A stretch of 64,000 bases of DNA, from positions 27,310,885-27,374,884 of the forward strand of contig NC_136003.1 of assembly GCF_048128805.1 (NCBI RefSeq), written 5' to 3'. The position numbers and the translations under genes are program-made. The notes below the pieces were generated by a model. That model worked only from the letters and a program-made list of their open reading frames with translations, had not been told where the DNA came from and searched no databases. The stretch comes from Centroberyx gerrardi (taxonomy: Eukaryota; Chordata; Actinopteri; Beryciformes; Berycidae). Below are positions 37,898-50,508 of the stretch, one piece after another (position 1 is the stretch's first letter; each line of letters opens with the position of its first letter).

Positions 37898-39559
37898 AGT
37901 CTGTTTAGGATTGAGGCTTCCAGCGCACATGGCTTCCCATGCTTCCTAACATTCCATATTAGAGAAATGGTGGCCTCCATTATTCACGTGTAACACGTGT
38001 AACTATAACAGTAGTTACACTTAAATATTCAACTTGACTTGTAAAGGGAACATCTATAATAATAAGCATGGAATATTGATTTCAGCACATTTGAAGGGTT
38101 TCATTTCAAGACACCATATATCCACTTTGAAAAAAAAACCCAAAATGTTATCTGATATTCACGGCTCAACATGTCAAACGTACAGATTACATCCTCTCAA
38201 TGTTAACCTTTTCTAAGCAAGGGTCCTAATGTAGTTACAACTTAAATTATATTTCACTGTGGGTTTTATTTTCTAGCCAGGAACCACTTTGTAGTTGTCC
38301 AGTTTTCAAAAGGTGTATATCTCATTACGGAATGAAACTCTGCATTTTATTCCTGCTGATTAACAATGTACAGTTAATAGAGGTTAAATGGCTTCCAGTC
38401 TCCAGTTAAGAAAAGAAAACCTTGCGTTTTGTGGCTGTTCTCTCTCTCTTTGGGCAAAGCACAAGCTCCACTGGCCCAGGAGGTCAATGGCCCAGGTAAT
38501 TGAACAACCTGCCAGACCAGCAAAACTCAAACTGCAATTCCATTGAACCAGCGACAATCTCTCGTGTCTAATATTATATCGGATCAACACTAATTAACTA
38601 ACAATTCATTTTCTCCTGAAAGGAAACACCACAGAATATTGTTTACTGTTGCAAAAGCTGCAGTTCGGTATCTTATTTGCATGTGTGAGCAGCTAAGACA
38701 AGAGCAGGCTGAAAGGACGGGAGCAGAGTGGATGACAGTGCCAATGTCTTCATTTAATCATGATGAGCAGGCTATCATCCACATCGTAACCATGCGAGAC
38801 ATGCTCTGTCAGAGTTTATAAATCACACAGCACTGACTCCATTTCATTTATCCTGTCCTTGTGTTTTGAACTCCTTTAAAACGGACGCTCCATCCTCCTT
38901 TTTATTTGCAGATAGATAGCAGAGGACACAGATGTTGCAGCGTAGCGTGAGCCGGATTCAGACCCATGCAGTCACACTTCACAATGCATGAATGGGCTTC
39001 ATAGGCAAGCAAATTAGTCCGCTCCACACAAAGGGGCTCCCTGCCTTGTTGGCTTTGGACATTTTATATCTCTATTAACGTGAATGAAGTTTTGAGTAGA
39101 GCGCAGAGCCAGATTCTTGACGACCAAATGTGTAACTCAGGCTCGTAAAATAATGCAAGCGTGCCCAAAGAGATTGACATGGCGGGCCAAGGGCCAACAC
39201 ATAATATGGATGGTGGGCTTTTGGCCAAGAAATGGATGGACATTGATTATTAAGAAATGCAATGATTAGGGATTACAGTAGCTTCTCCTGGTGTTTGTTA
39301 CTTTGCATTGTAGTGAACAAAATATCCAAAAATTACTCCTCAAATATAATTAAACTGCATGGAAATTGACCAAGTATTATATCTCTACACTGGAGTCCTA
39401 TAGCCAAATTTGGCCTAAGATAGTAACATTTTTCCATGAAGTATGTTTTTTTTTAGCTGGGTAACATAATGATTTGGCATTACAAATGATTAATTCGGTG
39501 CAAGTGCTTTACAAGCTGATTTTGGCAGGAAGGCAAATAAGGTGGCACAGGCAGTACTG

Positions 39560-39610
39560 AATGCGTGTGTGTGTGTGTTTGGTGTGTGTGTGTGTGTGTG
39601 TGTGTGTGTA
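39560..39610 (+). repeat. (GT)n microsatellite with one interruption
   Basis: About 24 GT units broken by a TTTG at about 39578. Confidence 0.94.
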
Positions 39611-40018
39611 CACGTGCGGCAAACAGCAGGGAGGCGATTGCTCAGTGCTTTTGGCAGCCGTCACATTTACCTCCAGTCACATGGCGCGCAGACCGGCATG
39701 CCACCTTGTTGCCGTTGCTGCAGGAAGGGAAGTGAAATGTCCTTACACTCTGTGAGCTTTTCACCGCTCCGCTGGCCTTCAGTGTCCCCCGCAGTGATTC
39801 GCCCACATTTCCTCCCAGGGCCGAACCTCAGCATTCACCTTTCCTCCTGTGCGCTGTGCAACAGGCGAGAAACACTGGGAGGGCGAGGCGCAGGCAGGAA
39901 GAAAAGCAGCTATGACGCAAGGCAGATTGGCAGAGTTTCAGCCGTGCCTTGAATACAGATGAGTGAAAATCCATTGAGAAGAAACATGGCAAGCCGGTCC
40001 TACCCGACCCCCCCGACA

Positions 40019-40040
40019 CCCCCCCCCCCCCCCCCCCCCC
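40019..40040 (+). repeat. Poly(C) tract
   Basis: About 22 consecutive C. Similar runs: G at 42077-42091 and C at 54045-54061. Such tracts are prone to sequencing length error. Confidence 0.9.
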
Positions 40041-40457
40041 ATCTAGGAAGCGAACAGGGCCTGGCGCTCCTCCCTGAGGCCCTCTGGGGAGCAGCCATGG
40101 CACCGTTACCCTGAGAAGGAGCACCGGGGCTGCTGGGAGCTGCATCACAGCCGCAGCGGAGAAGAGGACACTCCTAATTAGTGGCGGGTGTGTCTTCTTT
40201 CATCTCCAGCCTCTTTGATATGACAGCCGTGTGTGTGTGTGCGTGTGTGTGCACATATGAGTGTGTGTGCTTGTGTTCATGAGGGTATATGGCACAGAGA
40301 GACAAAGAGAGTGTGTGTGAAATTGAGCATATGCACGCATGTCAAGGTAATTATGGTTCACTGAAACTAAACACACGGCAACAGTAAACAAGTCGTCCTT
40401 CATGAATGATGCAGTCAGTAACAGATTCGTCATCTTGTTTTTGACCTGGAACTGCAT

Positions 40458-40828
40458 CGCCCCCCTCGGTCCGATCAATGTTATTTTGAGCATGGCCGGA
40501 CGCAGTGGTGAGATGCATCATTTCACCGGGTTTTGTCAAAATCCGATCAGTACGTGTCTGAGATATCACAGGTGGCACATGGACGAGGAAACAAACGATA
40601 TACTGCCACCCCTCCTTGGGCCAGTCAGTGTTATTTTGAAAAATGCTGGAACGCAGTGGTGAGATGCATCATTTCACCGGGTTTTGTCAAAATCCGATCA
40701 GTACGTGTCTGAGATATCACAGGTGGCACATGGACGAGGAAACAAACGATATACCGCCACCCCTCCTTGGGCCAGTCAGTGTTATTTTGAAAAATGCTGG
40801 AACGCAGTGGTGAGATGCATCATTTCCC
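40458..40828 (+). repeat. 151-bp tandem repeat, about 2.4 copies, nearly identical
   Basis: The start CGCAGTGGTGAGATGCATCA recurs at 40501, 40652 and 40803, so the period is exactly 151. Units 1 and 2 differ at about one site (atactgcc/ataccgcc); the flanking parts are more diverged. Confidence 0.88.
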
Positions 40829-40963
40829 CTCACAGTTAGCAAATCCAATCAGCGATGTCTGAGACGCCCATCCAAGGCAATTCTCTACTCATGTGCAGCC
40901 AAAACAGATGCATCCAACATATTCCATGCAGACATTACCGTTCATATTAAGACTTACTGTTTG

Positions 40964-41300
40964 AACTGTATAACTGACTTTTCTGGCAGATGAAAACTAA
41001 ACAAATCCAAGATATACGATCTGAAATAAACTGAGATTGAAATCAAAATCTAGAATTTTAAGACTTAAATATGAATCTAGAAATGTTAAAATGTGAGTAG
41101 GTATTTCTGTTTGCAACTACAACTAAGGCGTGATTTTTAAACTATATAACTGACTTTTCTGGCAGGTGAAAACTAAATGAATCCAAGACACTCTGAAAAC
41201 GATCTAAAATAAACTGAAATTGAAATCAAAATCTAAAATGTCAAGACTTAAAATGTTAATCTAGAACGTTAAGATGTGTGAAGGTATTTCTGCTTGCAGC
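40964..41300 (+). repeat. About 176-bp tandem pair
   Basis: 'ataactgacttttctggcag' recurs at about 40969 and 41145, followed in both by the same run of 'gaaataaactgagattgaaatc'-like sequence and ending in 'gtatttctg-ttgca'. The two units are about 85 percent alike. Confidence 0.7.
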
Positions 41301-42304
41301 TCTCTGTTTTTGTCCAGTGTGCGTTTGTTTTATTGACCTTGTCAGAGGGATGCTGAGTAGACCGGGGCTGTGACAGACAGCCAGCTGGCTCCTCCGGGTT
41401 CGACTGACTCCTCATTTTTATCTGCTTGTCGTTCGTTATGCACAGCTACATACTGCTGGTGTCCAGAGCCATTTTCACAAGCCACTGTCACTGCAGTATA
41501 ACCATCCATACATTCATTTTCATCATTAATTTTAATGTTTTTAAATGTGTTGAATGTGTTGCACTGTATTTATTTTCAGTATACAGTGTTTGAGGATTAC
41601 CTTGGGATGTGCTTAGTATATATCAATGTGTTGATAGTAGATGGATTTTAGTGGAGGATTTTCTACATTTTTACTTTCTAATTTTGTGTTTGAATAAAAG
41701 AATAAAGCAGAACATAATTTATTTTTCCCATTGCAGTTCCTTCCAGAGGGACATATATTTCTGTTTAGTTTCAGTGTTTTCACACTCTTCAGCTGGGTAC
41801 ACACGTCTCCCTGACATGCTCACACACACACACACACACACCCCAGACAGGAGCTGTCTCCGAGGCACACGCAGATGGACTTTCTGCACAGGATGTGGCT
41901 AGCATCCTGTCTCATTCAACACTTTCTCATCCTCATTAATGAGAGATGGTGCAATTCTGCTGCGCCATCAGGGCTGCAAAGTCTATCCAGTCACTCGGAT
42001 ATCTTGGCCACCGCGGGTGATGAAAGAAAGGATACAGCAAATGAGTGTTGCTTGGCTTGTCTGCGAGCAGAAAGGGGGGGGGGGGGGGGGAGCTGAGACA
42101 GATTTTCTGAGAGCGTAGCCAGGCAGGCGAGAGAGAAAAGAAAAAAATCAGATCAGAATTAGACGTTCATTAATGCAGGAAGAACATCAGTCAGCTGTTG
42201 CCTTTCTGCACAGGATCAGCTCCACAAATAGCAAGAGTTTACCCTTCTAAGATCCAATTTGACCAATTTGTTTGAACTGTCATCATTTTCTTTACCCTCT
42301 TCAT

Positions 42305-42578
42305 CATTTTCAGGGTTTAATGTATCCCAGCATGCATAGGGCAGAAGGCAGAGAAACACCCGGGACCGGTCACCAGTCCAGCACAGGGCGAACACAGATA
42401 GACAGACACTCACATTTGCATTCATACCTATGGCCAATTTAGAGTCTCCAATCCTCCTGACTTGCATGTCTTTGCACACAGAGAAAAGCCACTCGAACAC
42501 GGGAAGAACATGCAAACTCCACACGGAAAGGGCTGGGAATGAAACCCAGCGCTACATACTGAGCTACCATGCCACCCT
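42305..42578 (-). mobile_element. tRNA-derived SINE
   Basis: Read on the minus strand it opens with a tRNA-like head: an A box (tagctcagtatgtagc) and a B box (gggtttcattcccagc), followed by the common fish SINE body (gtggagtttgcatgttcttc, aaagacatgcaagtcaggag). It lies in sbk1 intron 1. Confidence 0.65.
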
Positions 42579-43097
42579 TGCTTGAACTTCTTAGCAGGAT
42601 AGCAATGAATTATAGACATGAATTCACTTCTTGTTGCAGCCATTTATAATGAAGGTTACTTCAGCCTACTGTCTGCAACATGCTGAACAACACATCCAGC
42701 TTCACAAACTCAAAATGTTCTTTTGGGGGGAGATGTTGTTTACTGACAAAAAGCAGAAGTAGGAGTGCAAACAGCTCCTTGCCCTTTCTTCTGTCATGTT
42801 GGTGCAGCAGTGTTCTCTGGTTAGGTAATGTGTGATCCTGAACACTTGAAAACGTTTCCCCAGAGTAAGAAGCAGATGTGTGTTTACTACAGGATTCAAA
42901 GTTACATAAGAGCACATTTGGCTCGGATACAAAACATTCTGTCTTCCCCTTGATGGTGATAACAGTACAGAGGCTACTGCATACGGTGTGTGTGCACTGT
43001 ATACAGTAGGGCTGTGTGTGAATGGGTGGATCCTGTTCGCACAGTGAACGCCTTTCTCTGTAACCTGGCTTTCCTTCCTGCTCCTCCTGTTCCACAG

Positions 43098-43320
43098 GAA
43101 CCTTCGTCTCCGGTCCAGCCCTCTGTCCCGGCCTTTCCCTCCAGAAGAATGAGCTCCTCGCCTCATGGCTCCCGCGCCTCCATCGACATCCTGGAGGAAC
43201 TGCAGCTCATCGCTGCACAGAACCTGGAGAAACTGGATATCAACAAATACTATGAGGTTATCAGAGAACTGGGCAAGGGCACCTATGGGAAAGTGGACCT
43301 GGTCATCCACAAGATCAGAG
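43098..43320 (+). CDS. sbk1: sbk1 exon 2: start codon and glycine loop
   Basis: Acceptor tcctgttccacag at 43097, donor GTAAAT. The first 51 bases are 5' UTR and coding starts at 43149. It encodes a 34-residue N-terminal leader and the first strands with the glycine loop. A TIR element starts about 24 bp past its donor. Confidence 0.88.
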
Positions 43321-46300
43321 GTAAATATTTTGGATGTTACCAACTGTAAAGCTTACTGATGCACTAGGCAGCTTTGCATGTTAGCGGCTCCAAATGGCAG
43401 TGAGGAGGGGGAACTGTTCATACCCGACACCAAAATGTATTTTGGGTGAGTCTATGGCGTCTCAATTAGTGGAAATGAAACACTCTTCTCTATTGCAGCG
43501 GCACTTTTTGATTTAGACTGATAAGACATTTTGCATTCTTGCCTAGCGCAGCTTTAAAATGCTTCTTTGCTCAATTCATATCACGGCAATGTTAAGCCAG
43601 CATCCAACAAGAGTATCAAAAATAACGTCCTGTTTTCTCTGTAGATGTATTGAATGATTTGTTCAAATATTTATTCAATACATGAGCTAAGGACTTTTAT
43701 TTGGCTCTGTAGTGTTTACTTTTGGACTTAATTTTGGATCCCAAATTCGAGCTGATGTAGACCCATTTTTTATAGCAGCCTAGCACAAATCAAGATCCAG
43801 ATTGCTTATCTAAATTCACTACTTTACTAATAGCAAATCTGTTCAACCTCTTCCCATAAAAAGCAAGCCAAAATGTTGACCATCTGCTCCAAGCCTCTTA
43901 ACAGTCTCTTTTATGGAGCACAAAGCCATCGCAAAATAAACCATCTAGAGTGCTTGCGTTCTGTCACCAAGAGGAACACTGACCTTTTCAAACCACTTAA
44001 GTGCACAGTTGAACGATGGATGTCCCTGCCGCTTGAAAGGCAATTCAGAAAACACCACGTCACTGTACAAAATGTTTGTAACTAGGTTTTCATTATCTGG
44101 TATCACCCACATAGCCTTCGAGAAGCTGCATAGCTTTAACAGCGTGCCCTACAATCCCAAATGTTGCTCGGTAGAAATGTCACGTTAACTATGGAAATAA
44201 ATGGGCTGAAGGTAAAAGTAAATTTCTGACCTTTGAATTATAATACAGTGTAAATGAGTTTTAGTGAGGCAGGGAACTCAGAAGTCAGAGGAATTATAAT
44301 GGTTCCGAAATGGGGAAGACTGTGTGTGTGTGTGTGTGTGTGATATTACTATGATGAATAGAGGGACTTTTGTTCACTCATTTTAAAGTATTCCTATTTT
44401 AATCTGATATATTATTGAGTCCGTAGGTAAATTCTCTCTCCACAGGGAGGTCAGAGGTCGGGTCAGAGAGTGGCACACACTTTAGATTGGTCTGATCTGA
44501 CGTGACAAGTTAAGCTTTGAAGTTATAGTATGCATTTGTTTTCCTTAGAAAAGGATACTGTGAAATAACAGGGTTGAGAGAATAGTGCCATGCGTATTTA
44601 TTGTTATTTTTAACTTTTTTTTTTAAATACAGTATTTATACCTGTTGACTTTGATTAAAAAATAATAATTAAAATAAGATCATCAAAAGAGCTAGGCTGA
44701 AAATGAGTCCCACTCCGGCCCTGAGTCACAGTGTTCAGACTAACAGCCCATTGAGGCTTTGCAATGCGTCACAAATCTAGCATCCATGGCTAAAGTGCCA
44801 TGGCTAAATATGTAACAACCGGGCGAGAAAAAGAGAGATATCTGAAGAAGATTGTTGCGGTGTGGCTGTATAGGTCAATTCAGCAAGAAAGTCTGATGAG
44901 GCAGATTTGTTTCCAAATGTAGGTTACTGTGACACCGTCATGTCTTTAGCCTAGTTTCTACTCAAAAGCCCTTTGAGTTGTAGCATGAGAAGAGTCAGCT
45001 CAGTTGGGGTATTGTTGCTATATTAGCCAGCAGGATAATTTAGCAAATCAACAAATATTAATGAACATACAACTACTAGCGACTACTAAAGCTACTGTAG
45101 TTTCTGCTAGATACTTTAGCTATAAGACAGTGACGGTTAGCTAACCCGACACTACTAGCAAACAAGCTGACATTATCTATACACAGAAATAGACTGGCCT
45201 GAAGAAGACCCAATGGTGACAAAACGTTGACGTGAAAGTGTTGGGGAGTATTGTTCCAGTGTGCGGTTTCATGTCTTTCGTTCAGGAAATGTAGCCTACA
45301 TGCTAAAGAGGCTGGGTTACAAGGTTGATTGGTGTGCAACACAGGAGCAGGTGCATTTGCAGGATAGTGTCTCGAGAATTGAATGCTCATCGCAAGTCCA
45401 TTTGTTCAGCTCTCCGTTGTCATTTTTTGCCTGCTTTTGTCGTTATATCATGGAATCAAGAAGGAACAGAAAGCCTCCCCTTGTAAACTGACCTTTCCTA
45501 GAAGTGGCTGCACGCTGTAAAATGCACAAAGCGTTTTGCAGAGCTGAGCCAGTGGTATTGGAGAAGCCCCCACCCCCACCCCCCCCGCCCCTCGTCTTCG
45601 CTGACAAACCGGCTGTTGGTGCAGGGAGAGGCAGAGACGTGGCAGCTTCTTAGTCTGGCAGCCCTCCATCTTATTGTCTGGGGCATTTCTCCCGCTCTCA
45701 GATTAGTCCCGGTAATTTCTCTCTCCTCACTGTTCCTCTGGTTTTGGGGAGCAATTGGCTGGTGAGGAGAGACGGGGTGAGTCGAGGCTCTGAACCACGT
45801 CTTCACAAATTGCCTTCCTCTATTCCCTCCGGACAACCAAATGTGTTTTGGTGCATCCAGTGTCTTTACATTATATATGAAGTCCAAAGATTTACTTCAG
45901 GCCAAAGAAGACTTTTTTTTCCCCCCTTGTCTTTGCCCCTCTAATCTTATTACCGGCTCTATGAGGATGTGTTTACAGCTGTAAACATCACAGTCGCTTT
46001 CAATTTTGCTGCAAAATCCCCTACATCAAAGCAGATCAGCCCGTTTGATGCTGAGGCGCCATTCTGCTCCCTCTGTAGAAACATACTTTGTCAGAGGATT
46101 TGAAATATTTACAGTATAAATCCCTCGCGAAGAAGTCAGGATTTAATTCTGTGACGGTGCTGATTTTAATTTGAAATGAAAATGATTTTAATTAGGTTTC
46201 ATGTATACAACTAATGCAGCCATGAAATAAATCCCCCAACAGTTTAATAGGGTGAGAAAGAACAAGAAGAAGAGAGGAATGGGATTGGAAAATCGTGAGT

Positions 46301-47755
46301 TATGTAACCCGTTTCTCTCCCGTTTTAGGCACAAAAATGGCCCTGAAGTTCTTGAGGAAGAAGACCACCAAGCTGAAGAGCTTCCTGAGGGAGTACAGCA
46401 TCTCCCTGTACCTGTCGCCCTGCCCCTTCATCATCAACATGTTCGGCATCGCCTTTGAAACCGACGACTACTACATCTTCGCTCAGGAGTACGCCCTGGC
46501 AGGAGATCTCTTTGACATCATTCCTCCGCAGGTGAGATGAGCTGAAGCAATAAAGAAAGACACATACTGTAGCTGATAAAGGGTATAAACACGAGTGAGT
46601 CGTGTTGCAGCTGTAGAATAATGTAAGAGTGTTACATGATAAATATTTCAGCAAACATGAGATTCTGTTTCCATGATTGTATCTTTGGAAAAGGACATTT
46701 CATTGTACCGTAATCCAAATCATTATCTCTTAATCCCCCAAATATTGAAAACTATTTTTAGACCGTCATTTCCACCCGCTGCTAATGTCATATATGCAGA
46801 GTCCCTGTGGAGTACAACCTGGCATCCTTCTGCATGACATTAAATTGTCAGTTTATGGTTGATCAAGTGTTGTGATGAGATGGATCAAGTGTTTTGGAAT
46901 TGGAAAGCCAACTCATTGTCCCGCTCTCTCCAGGTGGGGCTTCCTGAACCCGTGGCCAAGCGCTGCGTTCACCAGGTGGCCATCGCCCTGGACTACCTGC
47001 ACTGTAAGAAGCTGGTCCACAGGGACATCAAGCCCGAGAACATCCTCATCTTTGACAAAGAGTGCCGCAAGGTCAAGCTGTCGGACTTTGGCATGACGCG
47101 GCGCGCCGGCTCCCCGGTGAAGCGCGTGAGCGGCACCATCCCGTACACCGCCCCCGAGCTGTGCGACACCTCGCGGCACGAGGGCTTCTGCGTGGACTAC
47201 AGCACGGACGTGTGGGCGTTCGGCGTGCTGCTCTTCTGCATGCTGACGGGAAACTTCCCCTGGGAGAAGGCCATGCCGGCCGACGCCTTCTACGAGGAGT
47301 TCGTCCGCTGGCAGCGTCGCCGGACGGGCACCGTTCCCTCGCAGTGGCGCCGCTTCACCGACGAGGCCCTGCGCATGTTTCGCAGGCTCCTTTCCATCGA
47401 GCAGGAGCGCCGCTGCTCCGTCAAAGAGGTCTTCAGCTATTTCAACCAGTGCTGGATGCTGGACACAGAGAACGGGAATAGTAACAGTAGTAGCGGGGGC
47501 TTGGGGGGCAGCGGGCCGCCCCTGGACATCAGCTCGTCCTCGTCTGAAGAGGACGTCCTAGTGGACAGACTGAAGCAGCAGACCCTGTCGCCTGCCTGTG
47601 TGGTGGGGAAGGGCAGCATCCTGATGGACACACATTACTCCTCCATGTCCACTAACAGCTCCCCCTCCTCCACAGGCAGCTACGAGCGGGTCGCCCGGGA
47701 AAACAACGGCGGCGGGCGCATCCTGGTAGCCACGCCCATCGAGATCTGTGTGTAG
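43149..47755 (+). CDS. sbk1: SBK1 serine/threonine kinase (398 residues)
   Basis: Coding exons are 43149-43320, 46329-46531 and 46934-47755, with consistent phases (1, then 0). The kinase domain spans about residues 35-310. Visible motifs are the glycine loop GKGTYGKV (43-50), Lys64 in MALKF, Glu79 of helix C, HRDIKPEN with catalytic Asp156, DFG at 176-178 and APE at 198-200; all key residues are present, so the enzyme should be active. After the domain come Ser/Gly-rich tracts and the C-terminal end VATPIEICV, which matches the SBK1 subfamily and separates it from SBK2/SBK3. From family knowledge it is an NKF1-type kinase, mostly neural, with few known substrates. The N-terminal ATG is preceded by an in-frame TGA if exon 1 joins directly. 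Confidence 0.93.
43345..43557. mobile_element. GCTGCACTAGGCAA-family MITE, short copy in sbk1 intron 2
   Basis: Left gtaaagcttactgatgcact and right gcctagcgcagctttaaa form diverged inverted ends. It shares 'agcggctccaaatggcagtg' with the copy at 55928. It begins about 24 bp past the sbk1 exon 2 donor. Confidence 0.55.
46329..46531 (+). CDS. sbk1: sbk1 exon 3: kinase N-lobe
   Basis: Acceptor ctcccgttttag, donor GTGAGA. It encodes the ATP-anchoring Lys (MALKF), helix C and the hinge [18 protein letters not shown], all typical of the SBK family. Confidence 0.92.
46934..47755 (+). CDS. sbk1: sbk1 exon 4: kinase C-lobe, tail and stop
   Basis: Acceptor ccgctctctccag. It encodes [20 protein letters not shown] through the catalytic loop, DFG, activation segment and helices ([19 protein letters not shown]), then a Ser-rich tail ending IEICV and TAG. 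It is very GC-rich at third positions compared with its surroundings. Confidence 0.94.
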   Translation: MGLPEPVAKRCVHQVAIALDYLHCKKLVHRDIKPENILIFDKECRKVKLSDFGMTRRAGSPVKRVSGTIPYTAPELCDTSRHEGFCVDYSTDVWAFGVLLFCMLTGNFPWEKAMPADAFYEEFVRWQRRRTGTVPSQWRRFTDEALRMFRRLLSIEQERRCSVKEVFSYFNQCWMLDTENGNSNSSSGGLGGSGPPLDISSSSSEEDVLVDRLKQQTLSPACVVGKGSILMDTHYSSMSTNSSPSSTGSYERVARENNGGGRILVATPIEICV

Positions 47756-50115
47756 AGGCGGCTGCTGCTACTTTCTAGGCTACATGCGCACACATGTAGA
47801 TGTTGTGAACGCGCCTGTGTAATACGAGGGTTGGTATGTGCAAAGGAGGAAGATCTTTCCGAGTATGAGAAAGAGGACAAAGAAGAAGAAGAAGGAAGTA
47901 TGGCGGCTGGTGCTCAGCATCGTGAGACTTCCTCGCCGGTCTGAGATTGGTTGTAGCTTCACTGTGGATTCATTCATTTCTGATGAAGATGCACTCTGAG
48001 GGAATGACAAGACAGTGAGACAATCACAAGCTGTAGCCTCCTCATGTGGTTTATACGTCAACAACAACTTTTAAAAAAAATAGAGCTGCAGGACAAAAAA
48101 AACAGTCATGATCCACAAGCAATATCTTCAACGTTTTGGGAACAATCCAGTCACTGCAAAAATTATATGTGAAGAAAAGGGGAAAGAAATAACCTGCTTT
48201 AACTGCATCGGTAAGAACATTTGTGCATAAAAATGGTCTCCAGTGTGACCTAATGTGACCGAAGGTACTATTGTGTGTTTGTAGTAAACTATACCATTTT
48301 TATGTTTGGTAGGTAGGACGTTTCTGTAAAGTATGTTTTTGTTTTGAATTTTGATTTAAATTATTAATTTATGTCAGATGAATATATTTACGATTTGTTT
48401 TATAAAGTAGCATCAGAGATCTGAAGCCTATTTTAAACCTCCCCCCCCCATGTTTCATTTATTGTGTCATGTAGCCCTCCATCTACCAGTGGAAATTTCA
48501 TTTTCCTCCCCAAATAAGGAAAAGAAAATGTTAATCATCCTGTCAGGAGCTGCTTTCAGTTTTGTTTGATAGTCGTTGTTGGTGTACTGTAACCCATGAC
48601 CTCCATGTAACTAGATGTAGATGACTGAGTCGGTGTTTTGTTCACCTAAAATGTCCTTTTCATGTTTGCCTGTGACCCCTAAACCTACTGTACAGTAGCA
48701 GACCACAACAGGAACGGCTGAAAACACATCTCATGGTCAACAATCAGTGTTTATTAGGCATTTCCAAGTTAGATATATTCGAGAAGTCACAGAGGGCTGC
48801 AGCAATTTCCCCTGAAAAACTGCAGTATCCTGGAACCATTACTGAATACTGAGATGGCTGCCAATTCTATTCAGTCAAGTTATCATAGTGACATGAATAG
48901 GGGTAATTTACCATTTTTTATGATTCATTTGTAAGGTGGCCTATGTGATGAATGAACTAAAACGTACATTTCAAAGGAGGGAAAACTGCACCGTTCACAC
49001 TCACACATATTTATCTACTTGGTAAATTGATTTATTAGCAAACGGGAGAGGAAAGCATACTGAGGCAATATGAGTAGCCCTCATTTTTCTACTTGCATGG
49101 TTTATAGAGAAAAATGGAAATCTCAACTTTAAGTTTGTGTGGCAGTGAAAATAATTGTCATAGAAATGACATACGGTAATTGGAATACGCTTCCAACGTG
49201 ATAAAATGCAGTATTTGGGGACTTGAGGGATTCTACCTAGCCAACAGAACCTCAACCTCAACAAAATAGAGGCAGTGACTGCTTTCTCCTCAACTTCTTA
49301 TTACATTTTTTGCTGTGAAGTTTGTTTGAAAATATGGACACCACAAAAAAAATACCCCCCCCCCTCCCCTCCGCCCCTGCCCCCTCTCTCTGTTGTGTTT
49401 TTCCAAAAATATTTGCATGAATTGATATTGCTCTGGTGGAATATTGTTGAAATAAACATCCCTAGAGTCAAAAGTGGCCACTGTTCTTTATTTTTTCTTA
49501 ATGATGAAAACCCCTGTTCAGAAATGAGACTTGTGTTGAGTGGAGGAAATATAACGATGCTTTTGTTATAAGCCACACTTTTGAAGTCAGTGCGCGTGGA
49601 AAACAGCGGTTTCGTCAGCTGTGGACTCTCAAGCCTCATAATTGTGTCATGGCATCATGTGTTGTGTTGTTAGTGACAAATCTTTTCCTTGTGTTTTTGT
49701 TTGATGTGACAGTCTGTGCTGTGTTGTGTCATTGTACTGTGTAGCGTGTGAGACTGTAGGTGAAGCACCACAGGATATAATGTCGGGGTTTAGTTGATCC
49801 ATATTGACATCATCCTCCTCCAGTCTATCTCTCCATTCATTAAAAATGAAATAATGCACTCGGTAATGGAGCCCGAATGTGTTCTGTGCGACTTTGAAGT
49901 GTGAAATGGCCGTGAGGCGAACAGGAAATCCCTTCGTATTGCAATGTGTCAGACGGCAGATTTAAAGTCAGAGGTCAGCTCTATCAAGCAGCATGTTCAA
50001 CCAAATGATAATGAAAACCCTCGCAAAAATGCACTAGGCCATAGATCATTTTGTGCAATAAATCGTGCTTTATGTCGGTCAAATAATTATGCCCCAATAA
50101 ACTCATGATGCCCCA
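47756..50115 (+). other. sbk1: sbk1 3' UTR (inferred, about 2.4 kb)
   Basis: No coding signal follows the stop. AATAAA signals lie at 49451-49456, 50057-50062 and 50096-50101; the last pair would end the transcript near 50.12 kb. Long 3' UTRs are usual for SBK1, but the true end is not visible. Confidence 0.4.
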
Positions 50116-50251
50116 CAAAGCGCTGAAACCACTGAGGCATTTTTCTGGCTCGGCTGTAATGAGCAGTGAGAGCCTCCAAAACCTAGTTTAAAGCTGAATT
50201 GCATAACACACACCCACCCAGGTAGGACCGAGGCAGTTTGGCTGTTACAGT

Positions 50252-50253
50252 GG

Positions 50254-50281
<28 letters not shown>
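50252..50281 (+). repeat. Poly(A) tract
   Basis: About 29 consecutive A, between the sbk1 3' UTR and the TATA promoter. It may be the tail of a retrotransposed copy, but no body is recognised. Confidence 0.9.
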
Positions 50282-50285
<4 letters not shown>

Positions 50286-50500
50286 ACAAGCTTCATTGTT
50301 GAGCTTAACCATCAGCCAACTGAGGCTAAAGACCGTATTGCTTATGCAGCACAGAAACAGCAACATTCATCCAGAATGCAGATCGGCTCTCTTTGCAGTC
50401 AGCTGTGAACTTCACGGCTTATTTACGGGCTGATGAGCGGGAGGAGGGATCGCAGCATCAGCCCAACCCAAACCAGCCGGAGTCTGCAGATCCGCTCGGG

Positions 50501-50508
50501 TATAAAAG
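50501..50508 (+). promoter_or_regulatory. TATA box of an orphan promoter
   Basis: TATAAAAG lies in a GC-rich setting (ctcgggtataaaaggcaccg), a near-ideal core promoter. A start site would be expected near 50.53 kb. The leader that follows contains a 13-codon frame (ATG at about 50560), then an ATG in a strong context (gccgccATG, 50627) opening a 31-codon frame that ends at 50722. A possible donor (GAG|GTAAAA) follows. No known protein is recognised. Confidence 0.45.

Larger units (their letters stand above)
35841..43097 (+). other. sbk1: sbk1 intron 1 (7.3 kb), repeat-rich, no other gene seen
   Basis: This interval runs from the non-coding exon to the first coding exon. It holds a fold-back element (37373-37897), a 151-bp tandem array (40458-40828), a 176-bp tandem pair (about 40964-41300), a minus-strand tRNA-derived SINE (42305-42578), and CA, C and G runs. 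No splice-consistent coding exon was found on either strand. Confidence 0.5.
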
